Shown here in pieces: positions 8,444-16,236 of a DNA stretch of 36,883 nucleotides. The number at the start of each line of letters is the position of its first letter. The first letter of the stretch is position 1. The stretch covers positions 1-36,883 of the forward strand of contig CABQNT010000022.1 of NCBI GenBank assembly GCA_902465605.1, given 5' to 3'. The position numbers were made by a program, and so were the translations under genes. This DNA comes from Prevotella sp902465605 (lineage in GTDB: Bacteria; Bacteroidota; Bacteroidia; Bacteroidales; Bacteroidaceae). A model generated the notes under the pieces. It saw only the letters and a list, made by a program, of their open reading frames with translations. It made no database searches and was not told the DNA's origin.

Positions 8444-9313
8444 GAATAGCATATTACAATATAAATCATCGTTCGATAGTATTGTCAGATACATTGAGAG
8501 CGACGATAGCGAAGAACAGGTAGAAGTTTGGTTTGCACGCGAATTGCAAACGATATTGGGCTATGCGCGCTGGGAGAACTTTCTCATTGCCATACGACGG
8601 GCAGTAGATTCGTGTAAAGCGCAAGGTATCAACGTTGATGACCATTTTCGTGAGGTCACGAAAATGGTCGAATTAGGTAGTGGAGCCAAGCGAGAAGTAT
8701 CCGACTTTATGCTTACCCGCTATGCCTGCTACCTCATCGCTCAAAACGGCGACCCAAAGAAAGAAGAAATCGCCTTTGCCCAAAGCTACTTTGCCGTACA
8801 AACACGAAAAGCAGAATTAATAGAAGAACGACTAAACCTGCTGTCTCGCTTAAAACTCGCGATAAATTAAGAATGGCAGAAAATCAATTGTCACAGAACA
8901 TATACCAGCGAGGCGTTGACGGCAAAGGCTTCGGGCGCATACGCTCCAAAGGCGACACGGCACTTTTCGGAGGACACACCACCGAAGATATGAAGAACCG
9001 ACTGGGCGTGAAAGCCAACAGGCCGTTGGCAGACTTTCTGCCCACACTTACCGTAGCCGCCAAGAACCTTGCTACGGAAATGACCAATTACAACGTAGAA
9101 AATAAAGACCTGCAAGGAGAACAGCCCATTACTAAGGAACACATACAGAACAACCAAAGTGTGCGCGATATGTTGGGGCAGCGCGGCATCAAACCTGAAG
9201 AACTTCCACCCGCAGAAGATATTAAGAAATTGGAACGCAACGTTACGCGAGACGAGAGAAAGATAGAGCAAACTTCGCAAAAACTACCGAAGAATAAAAA
9301 GTTAAGTAGATGA
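8436..9313 (+). pseudogene. dinD: dinD (DNA-damage-inducible protein D), split by a -1 frameshift
   Basis: The first frame (8436-8870) encodes the DinD/KilA-like N-terminal part: TILGYARWENFLIAIRRA, then DDHFREVTKMVELG, then LSRYACYL-like TRYACYLIAQNGDPKKEE. It stops at 8868-8870. The rest of DinD continues in another frame (IYQRGVDGKGFGRIRSKGD to EELPPAEDIKKLERNV, ending at 9313). Adding one A to the A4 run at 8852-8855 restores one frame reading RLKTRDKLRMAENQLS, so a single-base loss explains the break. DinD in E. coli is LexA-regulated and has been reported to act on RecA filaments. The cause may be a recent mutation, phase variation, a slippage site or a sequencing error. An internal ATG at 8873 could allow a separate C-terminal product. 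Confidence 0.85.
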
Positions 9314-9333
9314 GTACAAACAGTAGGTAAAAT

Positions 9334-9894
9334 ATGGAACTACAAGCAGAACTCCTCCTGCTGCGCCCCTGGCACGAAGATGATGCCGAGGAGCTTTATC
9401 GCTATGCCCACAACTCCAATGTTGGTCCGATTGTAGGATGGCCTCTCCACACGAGTGTTGAAAATAGTCGAGAAATAATCAAGACCGTCCTTTCGGGCGA
9501 AGAAACATATGCAGTTGTATTGAAAGAAACCAGTGAACCCATTGGCAGCATTGGAATAATGACCGCAAGAAGCGAAATTCACACTGTGAAGATTTCAGAC
9601 ACTGAATGCGAGATTGGTTATTGGATTGGTGAACCCTACTGGGGACAAGGATTGATTCCCGAAGCCATACGCGAAATACTTCGTCACGCCTTCGAGGATT
9701 TGCATCTTTCTTCCGTTTGGTGCGGTTATTACAACGGCAATGAAAAATCGCGTCGTGCACAAGAGAAATACGGGTTCATATACCATCACACCGAACATAA
9801 TAAACCCGTACCATTGATGAACGACACTCGCACCGAACATTTTACCAAAATCACTTTAGAGGATTGGAAAAACAACATCGGTAACTTGAAATAA
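9334..9894 (+). CDS. GNAT-family N-acetyltransferase (RimJ/RimL type)
   Basis: This 186-aa protein has the GNAT fold: it starts with LLLRPWHEDDAEELYRYA, and the acetyl-CoA loop is EIGYWIGEPYWGQGLIPEA (about residues 90-108), followed by the RRAQEKYGF motif near the C-terminus. It would move an acetyl group from acetyl-CoA to an amine on a protein, antibiotic or small molecule. The substrate cannot be told. It ends directly against the HXXEE gene (stop 9892-9894, next ATG at 9895), which points to co-transcription. It is mobile-element cargo. Confidence 0.85.
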   Translation: MELQAELLLLRPWHEDDAEELYRYAHNSNVGPIVGWPLHTSVENSREIIKTVLSGEETYAVVLKETSEPIGSIGIMTARSEIHTVKISDTECEIGYWIGEPYWGQGLIPEAIREILRHAFEDLHLSSVWCGYYNGNEKSRRAQEKYGFIYHHTEHNKPVPLMNDTRTEHFTKITLEDWKNNIGNLK

Positions 9895-10425
9895 ATGACA
9901 AGAATAAACTTGATAATGATGCTTCTCCTTGTCGTATTCATGGTTCACGAATACGAGGAAATTATTATGTTTGGACGTTGGATTGACAGAAACAGGGAAG
10001 AATTGAGAAAACGATTCCCTAAAATCGAATCGTTCTTTACCCGACGAGGAGTTTTCGATTATTCCATTTCCACCATTGTTATTGGTACTGCTCACGAGTT
10101 CATACTTATTTCTGTCGTTTCGTTTTGTTCCGTTTGGACAGGAGAATATCAATGGTGGTTTGCTGCATTGGCAGGCTATTCCGTTCATCTATTAATACAT
10201 ATCGTGCAATGGATTGTGTATCGGAAATATGTGCCGGTTATCATTACCAGCCTCCTAACATTACCTTATTGCATCTATGCTTTTGCTGAATTTTCAAAAA
10301 ACACAGTTCTATCTTCCTTCCAAATGGTTTTATGGACAGTTATTGGCATTGTTCTAACCGTGCTAAGTTTGTTTTCTGCATTCTTTTGTATGGGCAAATT
10401 TCAACGATGGGAAAAGGAAAAATAA
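9895..10425 (+). CDS. HXXEE-domain integral membrane protein
   Basis: This 176-aa protein has about four to five predicted membrane helices and the family motif H-E-Y-E-E (His18 to Glu22) at the end of the first helix, with a second AHEF motif near residue 65. The HXXEE family (PF13787) has conserved His and Glu residues suggestive of metal binding; its function is not known. The start is set by direct contact with the upstream acetyltransferase stop. The pair looks like one cargo unit of the mobile element. Confidence 0.75.
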   Translation: MTRINLIMMLLLVVFMVHEYEEIIMFGRWIDRNREELRKRFPKIESFFTRRGVFDYSISTIVIGTAHEFILISVVSFCSVWTGEYQWWFAALAGYSVHLLIHIVQWIVYRKYVPVIITSLLTLPYCIYAFAEFSKNTVLSSFQMVLWTVIGIVLTVLSLFSAFFCMGKFQRWEKEK

Positions 10426-10450
10426 ATAGTAAATTAACAAGAAACAAACG

Positions 10451-10610
10451 ATGGAAGATTATTATAAGACAAATAAGGAAGCATGGAATGCAAGAACCAG
10501 GATACACCTGTGTTCCTCGTTTTACAATTAGGATAAAATCAAGAAAGGGAAGTAAAACTACTCTGTCGCATTGAGTTAGATAAACTCGGAATTACCTGTA
10601 TCTCTTCATA
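10451..10610 (+). pseudogene. 5' remnant of a SAM-dependent methyltransferase
   Basis: From the ATG at 10451 the frame reads like the start of a class I methyltransferase (MEDYYKTNKEAWNARTRIH) and stops at 10529-10531. The next 60-70 bp still carry family-like words in shifted frames (KKGKT-like, then IELDKLGIT), so the gene has at least one stop and frame changes, and similarity ends before the SAM-binding motif. The convergent acetyltransferase gene begins to overlap near 10592. This looks like cargo decay in which the 3' part was replaced. Confidence 0.55.
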
Positions 10611-11050
10611 ATGTATTTCAGCCTTGGAGACTCAATTACTTCATTGATTTCAAACCCAAGTTTCTCATAAATCCTCTTTGCTTTTTGGTTGAAATCAAAG
10701 ACCGTTAGGGAAATACTTTTAATATTATCATCCTCAAGAATGAAATCTACAAATCTTTTTAGGGCCTCAGTCCCAAAGCCCAATCCTGTTTTTCGGGGAT
10801 CTATTACAAATCTACCTATGTGTATGTTATCCTTGCCAATTCGTACTTCTTGTATCATTCCGATAAATTCCCCTTGGTTGAATATCGAAAACGCATTTCC
10901 CAAGTCCTTTATTTTATCATAGTCCTGCGGGTAAGAAATTTTGGGACCCATCCATTGCTCCTGAAACTCTTTTCCTTGTTCATTGGACCATTCACATAAA
11001 AGCAAGGCATTGTTTTTATTTATTCCCTTTTCAATTCTAATATCCCTCAT
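10592..11050 (-). CDS. GNAT-family N-acetyltransferase
   Basis: This is a 152-aa acetyltransferase with acetyl-CoA binding motif RKTGLGFGTEALKRF and the C-terminal DFNQKAKRIYEKLGFE typical of GNAT enzymes. The start at 11050 (MRDIRIEKG) is preferred over 11113, because the extra 21 residues are hydrophobic and unlike the family. It stands alone on the minus strand, convergent with the cargo genes to its left. Substrate unknown. Confidence 0.8.
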   Translation of the reverse strand: MRDIRIEKGINKNNALLLCEWSNEQGKEFQEQWMGPKISYPQDYDKIKDLGNAFSIFNQGEFIGMIQEVRIGKDNIHIGRFVIDPRKTGLGFGTEALKRFVDFILEDDNIKSISLTVFDFNQKAKRIYEKLGFEINEVIESPRLKYIMKRYR

Positions 11051-11270
11051 CTCGTTAAAAGTTTCGGTTATATTGCAAAGATATACAAATAGTTTGAAAT
11101 ATAAAACAAGCATCGCCTTGCTTTTCGATGCAAAAGTTGCAAACTGTAGTTTGTTGTAGTAATAGCGATTTCTCCTTTCTGACTACACAATGCCAATCCT
11201 TTTTCTTTCACCGTATTATCCCTCCTTGTAGTAATGTAGTAAGATAATATCGGTGAAAGAAAAAAGTGTA

Positions 11271-11675
11271 TCAATTGATACTGCCACTTCCGTATAGGAA
11301 TATCTGTTCTACCATAGGTGTGGGGTGTTGTAACTCTTGCCAGATATGTTTCCTGAACAAGTGGGCTTCCATGCTGTCCAATTGATAAGACAAAGCGATG
11401 ATGATAGTGAGTGGATAAAGCAAGGCATAACCTCGCAGCCGTCCGTTCACGTAGACTTCCTGCTCCCCTGTATCCCTTTCGTCGGGTTGCAGGGGAGAGA
11501 CTTTTAGTAGAAGTTGCAATCGATAATTGAGCTTTCGCCACGTTACACCGAAGAAACCAACGAGCTCGCTCTCTGTCATGGCTATCTCGCCTTTGCCTTT
11601 GCGAGTGATTTGCATATTGTCGCTCCACTCGAAATAGCTGCGCTCTCTTTTTGTTTGATGGTGATTGACATTCAT
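11271..11675 (-). CDS. Small hypothetical protein coupled to the tandem recombinases
   Basis: This 134-aa protein is of a kind often seen beside Bacteroidota integrases, but I cannot assign a function. Its ATG overlaps the stop of the recombinase gene by 4 nt, making it the third gene of the recombinase operon. The middle (SELVGFFGVTWRKLNYRLQLLL) could form an HTH-like helical unit. A role in recombination or its control is inferred from position only. Confidence 0.55.
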   Translation of the reverse strand: MNVNHHQTKRERSYFEWSDNMQITRKGKGEIAMTESELVGFFGVTWRKLNYRLQLLLKVSPLQPDERDTGEQEVYVNGRLRGYALLYPLTIIIALSYQLDSMEAHLFRKHIWQELQHPTPMVEQIFLYGSGSIN

Positions 11676-12916
11676 ACGGCTTTCTCCTTTGTGTCCTCTT
11701 TTTGATGTTTCCTTATCAGTCTGTCCATATCCTCCGAAATCTTATTGTCTGTCACCTGTGCGTAGATTTGAGTACTGGATATAGAGGCGTGCCCCATCAT
11801 CTTGGCAATGCTTTCGATGGGTATTCCTGCACTTAAACTCATCGTGCCGAACGTGTGCCTCGCCATGTGGTAGGACAACCGTTCTCTGATACCGCAAGCC
11901 TTACCCACGATACTTAGCTTTGCACTCATCACGCTACGGCTACAATTACAGTGAAAGACAAAGTCGTCACCTTTTTCTTTCACCGTCTGCATTTCTTTCA
12001 TGCTGGGTTGTTCTTCCTTACATTGATTGATGACGGCCTCCGCTATCGGGTGCAGGGGCACAATAAACTCCACCTTTGTCTTCTGCCTTTCTTTACGGAT
12101 ATATTTCTGTCCGTCGGCTGCCGTTTGAATGTGTCCCAATTGCAAATGTTCCATATCAGCAATAGCCAAGCCCGTAAAGCATGAGAAGATAAACATCCGT
12201 CTTGCTTGTTCTGCTTCCTTATCAAGTACTCTCAGTGCCATAAGTTTAGATACTTCGCTCTTTTGCAAAAAGCCTATCTTCTGTTCCGCTTTCTCATACT
12301 TGGCATTCTCAAAAGGATTACAGCGAATGAGCCTTTGACTGACCGCACGATACATCAGCCTACTCAGCCAACAAAGATAGCGATTCATGGTTGCTGTTGC
12401 CAAGCCTCGTTTTTTCAGATAGAAACGGTATTCTTCAAACAAGTCTTCCGTTATAGTGGCTATGACTATATCCGTCATTCCCTTATCCTTTACAAACTCC
12501 GTAAGTAACTTATCTGAATAGAGAAGATTCTGATAGGTTCCCTCAGCTCTCGATTTGCCCACGCACTCTTTAACGGATTGCAGTTCTGCCTTGCTCATGG
12601 CAAGGAGTGTTGTCGGCATGGTGGCTATCCCCTGCAAACGGTTCTTGAGCAGTTCCACGCTTACCACTCCGTCCTTTATCAATATCTCCTGATAGGTCTT
12701 TTCTACAAGTTCTTTGAACTCGCCGATTCTTTGATTGGTTTTCTTGTCGGTTGTCAGTCCTTTCCTGCTGTTCCACTCGGAGGATTTGCATTCCTCGCCT
12801 GTGGTAATGGCGGTACTCTTTCCGTCTATGGTGATACGGCAGTGAATAGCAGTCTTGCCGTCTGCTTTTATTTTCTTTTTGTTGATGTAAAACAATATCT
12901 TGAATGTACTTCTCAT
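11672..12916 (-). CDS. Tyrosine recombinase/integrase, second of tandem pair
   Basis: This 414-aa site-specific recombinase has an N-terminal arm-DNA-binding domain (TFKILFYINKKKIKADGK), a SAM-like core-binding domain (about 110-210) and a C-terminal catalytic domain. The catalytic box is YHMARHTFG (H-x-x-R), then MMGHASISSTQIYAQV with the nucleophilic Tyr. The place of the first catalytic Arg (normally FTGLR) reads CFTGLAIADM, so that Arg is missing. The same loss is known for IntDOT of the Bacteroides element CTnDOT. It starts 12 nt after the first recombinase gene and overlaps the next small gene by 4 nt. Both recombinases may act together on excision and integration. Confidence 0.92.
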   Translation of the reverse strand: MRSTFKILFYINKKKIKADGKTAIHCRITIDGKSTAITTGEECKSSEWNSRKGLTTDKKTNQRIGEFKELVEKTYQEILIKDGVVSVELLKNRLQGIATMPTTLLAMSKAELQSVKECVGKSRAEGTYQNLLYSDKLLTEFVKDKGMTDIVIATITEDLFEEYRFYLKKRGLATATMNRYLCWLSRLMYRAVSQRLIRCNPFENAKYEKAEQKIGFLQKSEVSKLMALRVLDKEAEQARRMFIFSCFTGLAIADMEHLQLGHIQTAADGQKYIRKERQKTKVEFIVPLHPIAEAVINQCKEEQPSMKEMQTVKEKGDDFVFHCNCSRSVMSAKLSIVGKACGIRERLSYHMARHTFGTMSLSAGIPIESIAKMMGHASISSTQIYAQVTDNKISEDMDRLIRKHQKEDTKEKAV

Positions 12917-12928
12917 AAAAAATCTTGG

Positions 12929-14158
12929 TTAAATGGTTAAACGCAAATCTTCAGTAAAAGAAAGGAAACGGTTAAACTCCTCAAAGAGTTTCTGCGGTGT
13001 AACCTTCGCATAACGTTCGGTCATACTTACGTTCGTATGTCCGAGCATCTTGCTCACCGTTTCAATAGGAACGCCCTGCTCCAAGGTGATAAGTGTGGCA
13101 AAGGTATGCCTTGCAGTGTGCGTAGTAAAGGGAAAAGAAATGCCTGCCCGTAATCGCAAGGCTTTGAGACAGGACTGATAAGTGGGATATTTTATGAAAG
13201 GCAGTAGTGCTTCCCTTTCATCGCTGTACATTTTCTCAATTAACCGAACAGTTTCCGGCAATAACTTGATACGACAAAGTACGCCTGTCTTTTGTCTGCT
13301 GAACTTCAACCACAAACTGCCTGCATCATCACGGACAAGATGCTTCTTGCTTAGTTCCATCAAATCACAATAGGCTGCACCGGTATAACAGGCGAAGAGA
13401 AACACATCACGAGCGGTTTCCATTTCCTCTTCCAACTCATCAAAGCAGATTGCCTTCAACTTGTCCAATGCTTCTTGGTCAAGAGCTTTAGGTGCTTTCT
13501 TGTCTCCTCGTTCTATATGGACTTTATCAAACAGAAGCGTATCAGCCAGTCCCTCACGATAAGCCAGCCTACAGACGGTCTTCAAATCTGCTGCAACTCT
13601 GAAAAATGTGCTTTGCTGATGACCGAGTTCGCCAAGACAGAATGTCTGCAATTCGTAGATAAAGCTTTCTGTGAGCTGCGAAAAAGCCAAGTCCGAAACA
13701 TGGTATTTCTTCTGAATGAACTCCTGTAATCGTTTCCGAGTGGAATGATAGGCGGACATAGACTCTTCCTTGATGTCTATACCGATATGGCTTTCTTTCT
13801 CCTTGATGAGCATATCCAACCTTTCGATGAGCATACATCTTGCCTGTACACAGCCTTGAAACTGTTCCTTTACATCGGTTGCATCAAATGGCTGTCCTTT
13901 GGCAATTAGCGACTGATAGGTAGATTGAATGGAAAGTAACAGGTTCTCCAACCTTCCGTTAATCTCCACCGCCTCACGGCTCTTGCCGTCCATCCTGCTC
14001 TCACGTGAATTCCACAAGTCGGGGTTGCAGGAAAGTTTACAACTGAACTGCGCAATACTCCTTCCAAGTGTTATCCGCCCCATAATCGGGGCTTTACCTG
14101 ATTTGCCTATACCGCTCTTTTTAAGGTAGAGCAACACCTTCATTTTCTCTGTTTTCAT
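12929..14158 (-). CDS. Tyrosine recombinase/integrase, first of tandem pair
   Basis: This 409-aa protein is built like its neighbour: N-terminal arm-binding domain (KVLLYLKKSGIGKSGKAP), core-binding domain, and a catalytic domain with HTARHTFATL and MLGHTNVSMTERYAKV (catalytic Tyr). The first catalytic Arg position reads CYTGAAYCDLMEL, again without Arg, as in IntDOT-like enzymes. Its promoter and a perfect 10-bp inverted repeat sit immediately upstream, so expression is probably controlled at that site. It is the first gene of an operon that leads inward from the right end of the element. Confidence 0.92.
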   Translation of the reverse strand: MKTEKMKVLLYLKKSGIGKSGKAPIMGRITLGRSIAQFSCKLSCNPDLWNSRESRMDGKSREAVEINGRLENLLLSIQSTYQSLIAKGQPFDATDVKEQFQGCVQARCMLIERLDMLIKEKESHIGIDIKEESMSAYHSTRKRLQEFIQKKYHVSDLAFSQLTESFIYELQTFCLGELGHQQSTFFRVAADLKTVCRLAYREGLADTLLFDKVHIERGDKKAPKALDQEALDKLKAICFDELEEEMETARDVFLFACYTGAAYCDLMELSKKHLVRDDAGSLWLKFSRQKTGVLCRIKLLPETVRLIEKMYSDEREALLPFIKYPTYQSCLKALRLRAGISFPFTTHTARHTFATLITLEQGVPIETVSKMLGHTNVSMTERYAKVTPQKLFEEFNRFLSFTEDLRLTI

Positions 14159-14200
14159 ACGCTTTAATATTTGTGGGCAAAATTACCCGAATTAAAGCGT
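14159..14200 (-). promoter_or_regulatory. Recombinase promoter inside a perfect inverted repeat (operator)
   Basis: ACGCTTTAAT (14159-14168) and ATTAAAGCGT (14191-14200) are perfect 10-bp inverted arms. Between them on the minus strand is TAATTTTG (14178-14185), a TAnnTTTG -7 box. The left arm touches the recombinase ATG (14158). A dimeric protein bound to the arms would cover the promoter and start region, so this is a good operator candidate. Confidence 0.6.
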
Positions 14201-14256
14201 TCCTCACTTACGCAGAAAACTGCCGACCAAAGCAACAGCCACACGAGCGAAAATAA

Positions 14257-14321
14257 TTCAGTTACCGAATGCTGTACCATCATTACCTACATCAAAATAA
14301 GGTAACACTCTGGTAACTGAA
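14257..14321. repeat. GTTACC inverted and direct repeats, candidate recombinase arm sites
   Basis: TTCAGTTACC (14257-14266) and GGTAACTGAA (14312-14321) are perfect inverted repeats 45 bp apart. A further GGTAAC lies at 14301-14306, 11 bp from the one at 14312-14317. Repeated short words in both orientations beside a tyrosine recombinase gene are typical of arm-type or Xis binding sites. Confidence 0.5.
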
Positions 14322-14474
14322 CTTCTGCCTAAATCTGCATCCTTCTACCCTTTACAAATAGAGCAGTATTATGCTGATTTATGTATTTCCTCCTCATTAT
14401 CAGTTAGTTTACATCAGCTTCGATATTTCTTCATTTTCAGTGATTAGTTACGGTGCAAGAAGCATCACTTTGCG

Positions 14475-14541
14475 GGGCAATAGGCACGTTATTGCCCACC
14501 AAAAGCATACAGATTGGAGGATAAGAGCTATGCTTTTGGTG
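14475..14541. repeat. Two adjacent perfect inverted repeats near the element's right end
   Basis: GGGCAATA (14475-14482) pairs with TATTGCCC (14490-14497), loop 7. CACCAAAAGCAT (14497-14508) pairs with ATGCTTTTGGTG (14530-14541), loop 21. A third, weaker pair is TTATTTGC (14632-14639) with GCAAATAA (14660-14667). The 14371-14667 reading frame that spans them is probably not a gene. Roles could be recombination, transfer or transcription termination. Confidence 0.5.
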
Positions 14542-14782
14542 ACAAAAAACCGCAGAAGCAGCTACGCAAGACATCGCTATCCACATAACACATTATACGA
14601 CAATGACATACAAAAGTCGCTCATCTTTGCGTTATTTGCAACCACAGGCATGACTGTTCGCAAATAAGCCAAGGAGAAAGAGGTACGTTGTCAAGAATAT
14701 TCATCGACATGAACCCACTTTTTTCGCCATCTTTCAATGAGGTGTGAATATTTAATACAGGGTCAAAATAAAACTAAAATAA

Positions 14783-14813
14783 TTGTTCGGTATGGTTTAT
14801 TTTCGTATCTTTG
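14783..14813 (+). promoter_or_regulatory. manC promoter
   Basis: TTG at 14783-14785, a 20-nt spacer, then TATCTTTG at 14806-14813: a strong match to the Bacteroidota promoter consensus. Transcription would begin near 14820, about 20 nt before the manC ATG at 14843. It also sets an outer limit for the mobile element. Confidence 0.75.
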
Positions 14814-14842
14814 GAATCTAATCAACAACTAACCATACCATC

Positions 14843-15925
14843 ATGTCAGATAGCCAATACTGTGTCATTCTGGCCGGAGGAAAAGGTAAACGCCTTTGGC
14901 CTTGCAGTCGTGAAGCCACGCCGAAACAATTCATAGACTTCTTTGGCACAGGACGCACGCTTTTGCAGCAGACATACGACCGGATGCTCAAGGTGGTTCC
15001 ACCCGATAACATCTTCATCAGCACCAATCAGTCGTATCTTGATGACGTTCATCAGCAGTTGCCCGACATCCCGGAAGACCGCATCTTGGCTGAACCTATC
15101 CACCGCAACACGGCACCAAGCGTGGCATGGGCTGCACATCGCATCATACGGTTCAACCCCGACGCCAACCTATTGGTGACACCGTCCGACCAAATGATTC
15201 TGAACGAGGAGGCCTTTGTAAGCGACATCCAAGAAGGATTTGCTTTCGTCAGTCAGAGAGATGAGCTGCTCACCCTGGGTATCAAGCCCACCAGACCTGA
15301 GCCCGGATATGGCTACATTCAATTGGGCGAGCCAGCGGGGAATGGCGTTTATCAAGTACAGTCGTTCACCGAAAAACCCGAAAGAGATTTTGCCAAGATG
15401 TTTGTGGAGAGCGGTGAGTTTTATTGGAACACGGGCATGTTCATGGCAAACATACGCTATTTGAGCCACTGTCTGTTCAAGTTGCTGCCCTCTGTGTTGC
15501 GCAATCTCGACGCCATGACACCCCATTGGACCATCGAAGAGGAGAACCATTTCATCAATAAAAACTTCCCGCTGTACCCCAACCTATCGGTTGACAACGG
15601 CGTACTGGAGAAATCAGACCGGGTATACGTTATGAAGTGCAACTTCGGCTGGGCCGACATCGGCACGTGGCACAGCATCTACGAGGCCATGCAGAAGAGT
15701 GAATCGGACAATGTGGTGATTGACAGCGAAGTCATCCTTGAAGATTGCCAAAACAACGTCATCAAGTTGCCGAAGAATAAACTGGCCATCCTCAACGGAC
15801 TGGAAGGGTATATCATTGCCGAACATGGCAACGTATTGCTTGTTTGCAAGAAAGAAGACTCGTCGGCACTGGTGAGAAAATATGTCAATGAAGTGCAAAT
15901 CAAGAAGGGAACGGACTATATATAG
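14843..15925 (+). CDS. manC: Mannose-1-phosphate guanylyltransferase
   Basis: This 360-aa nucleotidyltransferase makes GDP-mannose from mannose-1-phosphate and GTP, feeding capsule, O-antigen and fucose synthesis in the cytoplasm. The N-terminal nucleotide-binding signature is ILAGGKGKRLWP, followed by TPKQFIDFFG, and later the family word FGWADIGTWHS. It is the short form, without the phosphomannose isomerase domain of bifunctional ManC/AlgA enzymes. The start at 14843 follows a strong promoter by about 20 nt. It stands alone, convergent with the glycoside hydrolase gene, and is the first chromosomal gene right of the mobile element. Confidence 0.95.
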   Translation: MSDSQYCVILAGGKGKRLWPCSREATPKQFIDFFGTGRTLLQQTYDRMLKVVPPDNIFISTNQSYLDDVHQQLPDIPEDRILAEPIHRNTAPSVAWAAHRIIRFNPDANLLVTPSDQMILNEEAFVSDIQEGFAFVSQRDELLTLGIKPTRPEPGYGYIQLGEPAGNGVYQVQSFTEKPERDFAKMFVESGEFYWNTGMFMANIRYLSHCLFKLLPSVLRNLDAMTPHWTIEEENHFINKNFPLYPNLSVDNGVLEKSDRVYVMKCNFGWADIGTWHSIYEAMQKSESDNVVIDSEVILEDCQNNVIKLPKNKLAILNGLEGYIIAEHGNVLLVCKKEDSSALVRKYVNEVQIKKGTDYI

Positions 15926-16189
15926 ACATTCTTTAATTTGACCTTACCTTTTAATAATATAAGAACAATTAGACGAACGATTTCACATGATGAAGAAATC
16001 TCTTCATCATGCTTATGGTATGTGCCATCCAAGATGAGTTCACCGTATTGAGCACTCGCCACAAAGTCGAAATAAGGTCGCACCAACTCAATGGTCAACA
16101 CGTCACGCATCATCGACTTATCGGAGAAAGGAGTCAGCAAAAGCAGCGATGCAAGTGTAGATTGCAAGGCATAACGTCATTTTTTTCAT
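15916..16189 (-). pseudogene. Possible decayed small secreted-protein gene
   Basis: From 16189 a frame begins with a signal-peptide-like segment (MKKMTLCLAIYTCIAAFA) but stops at 16118-16120. An overlapping frame continues (LLTPFSDKSMMRDVLTIEL to GTYHKHDEE, ending at 15916). The two together look like one gene broken by a frameshift and truncated. It lies 47 bp after the glycoside hydrolase stop on the same strand. I do not recognise the family and the reading could be chance. Confidence 0.3.
15986..16011. repeat. Perfect 11-bp hairpin downstream of manC
   Basis: CATGATGAAGA (15986-15996), loop AATC, TCTTCATCATG (16001-16011). The stem is strong but has no T-run on either side. It may help end the convergent manC and glycoside hydrolase transcripts or be a binding site. 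Confidence 0.5.
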
Positions 16190-16236
16190 TGATTATCCAG
16201 TATTAAAAAAGAGTTATATCATTGATTCAAAAGGTG

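Larger units (their letters stand above)
1..14700. mobile_element. Integrated mobilizable/conjugative-type element (right part, left end outside window)
   Basis: A primase, a VapE-type ATPase, two excisionase-like HTH proteins, cargo genes (restriction-modification, DinD, acetyltransferases) and two tandem tyrosine recombinases together form the layout of Bacteroidota integrative elements. The cargo is visibly richer in A+T than the manC-gltX block to the right. The recombinases read inward from the right end, so the right attachment site should lie between about 14.2 kb and the manC promoter at 14.78 kb. No mobilisation (relaxase) gene is seen; it may lie left of the window. I could not identify the exact boundary or a tRNA target. 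Confidence 0.75.

Noticed and set aside
14371..14667. 98-aa reading frame right of the recombinases
   Set aside because: It is composed largely of inverted repeats, has no recognisable domain and no clear promoter, so it is more likely chance coding across structured DNA.
14200..14780. tRNA gene as integration target
   Set aside because: I looked for a tRNA 3' end near the element border and saw no T-arm or cloverleaf.
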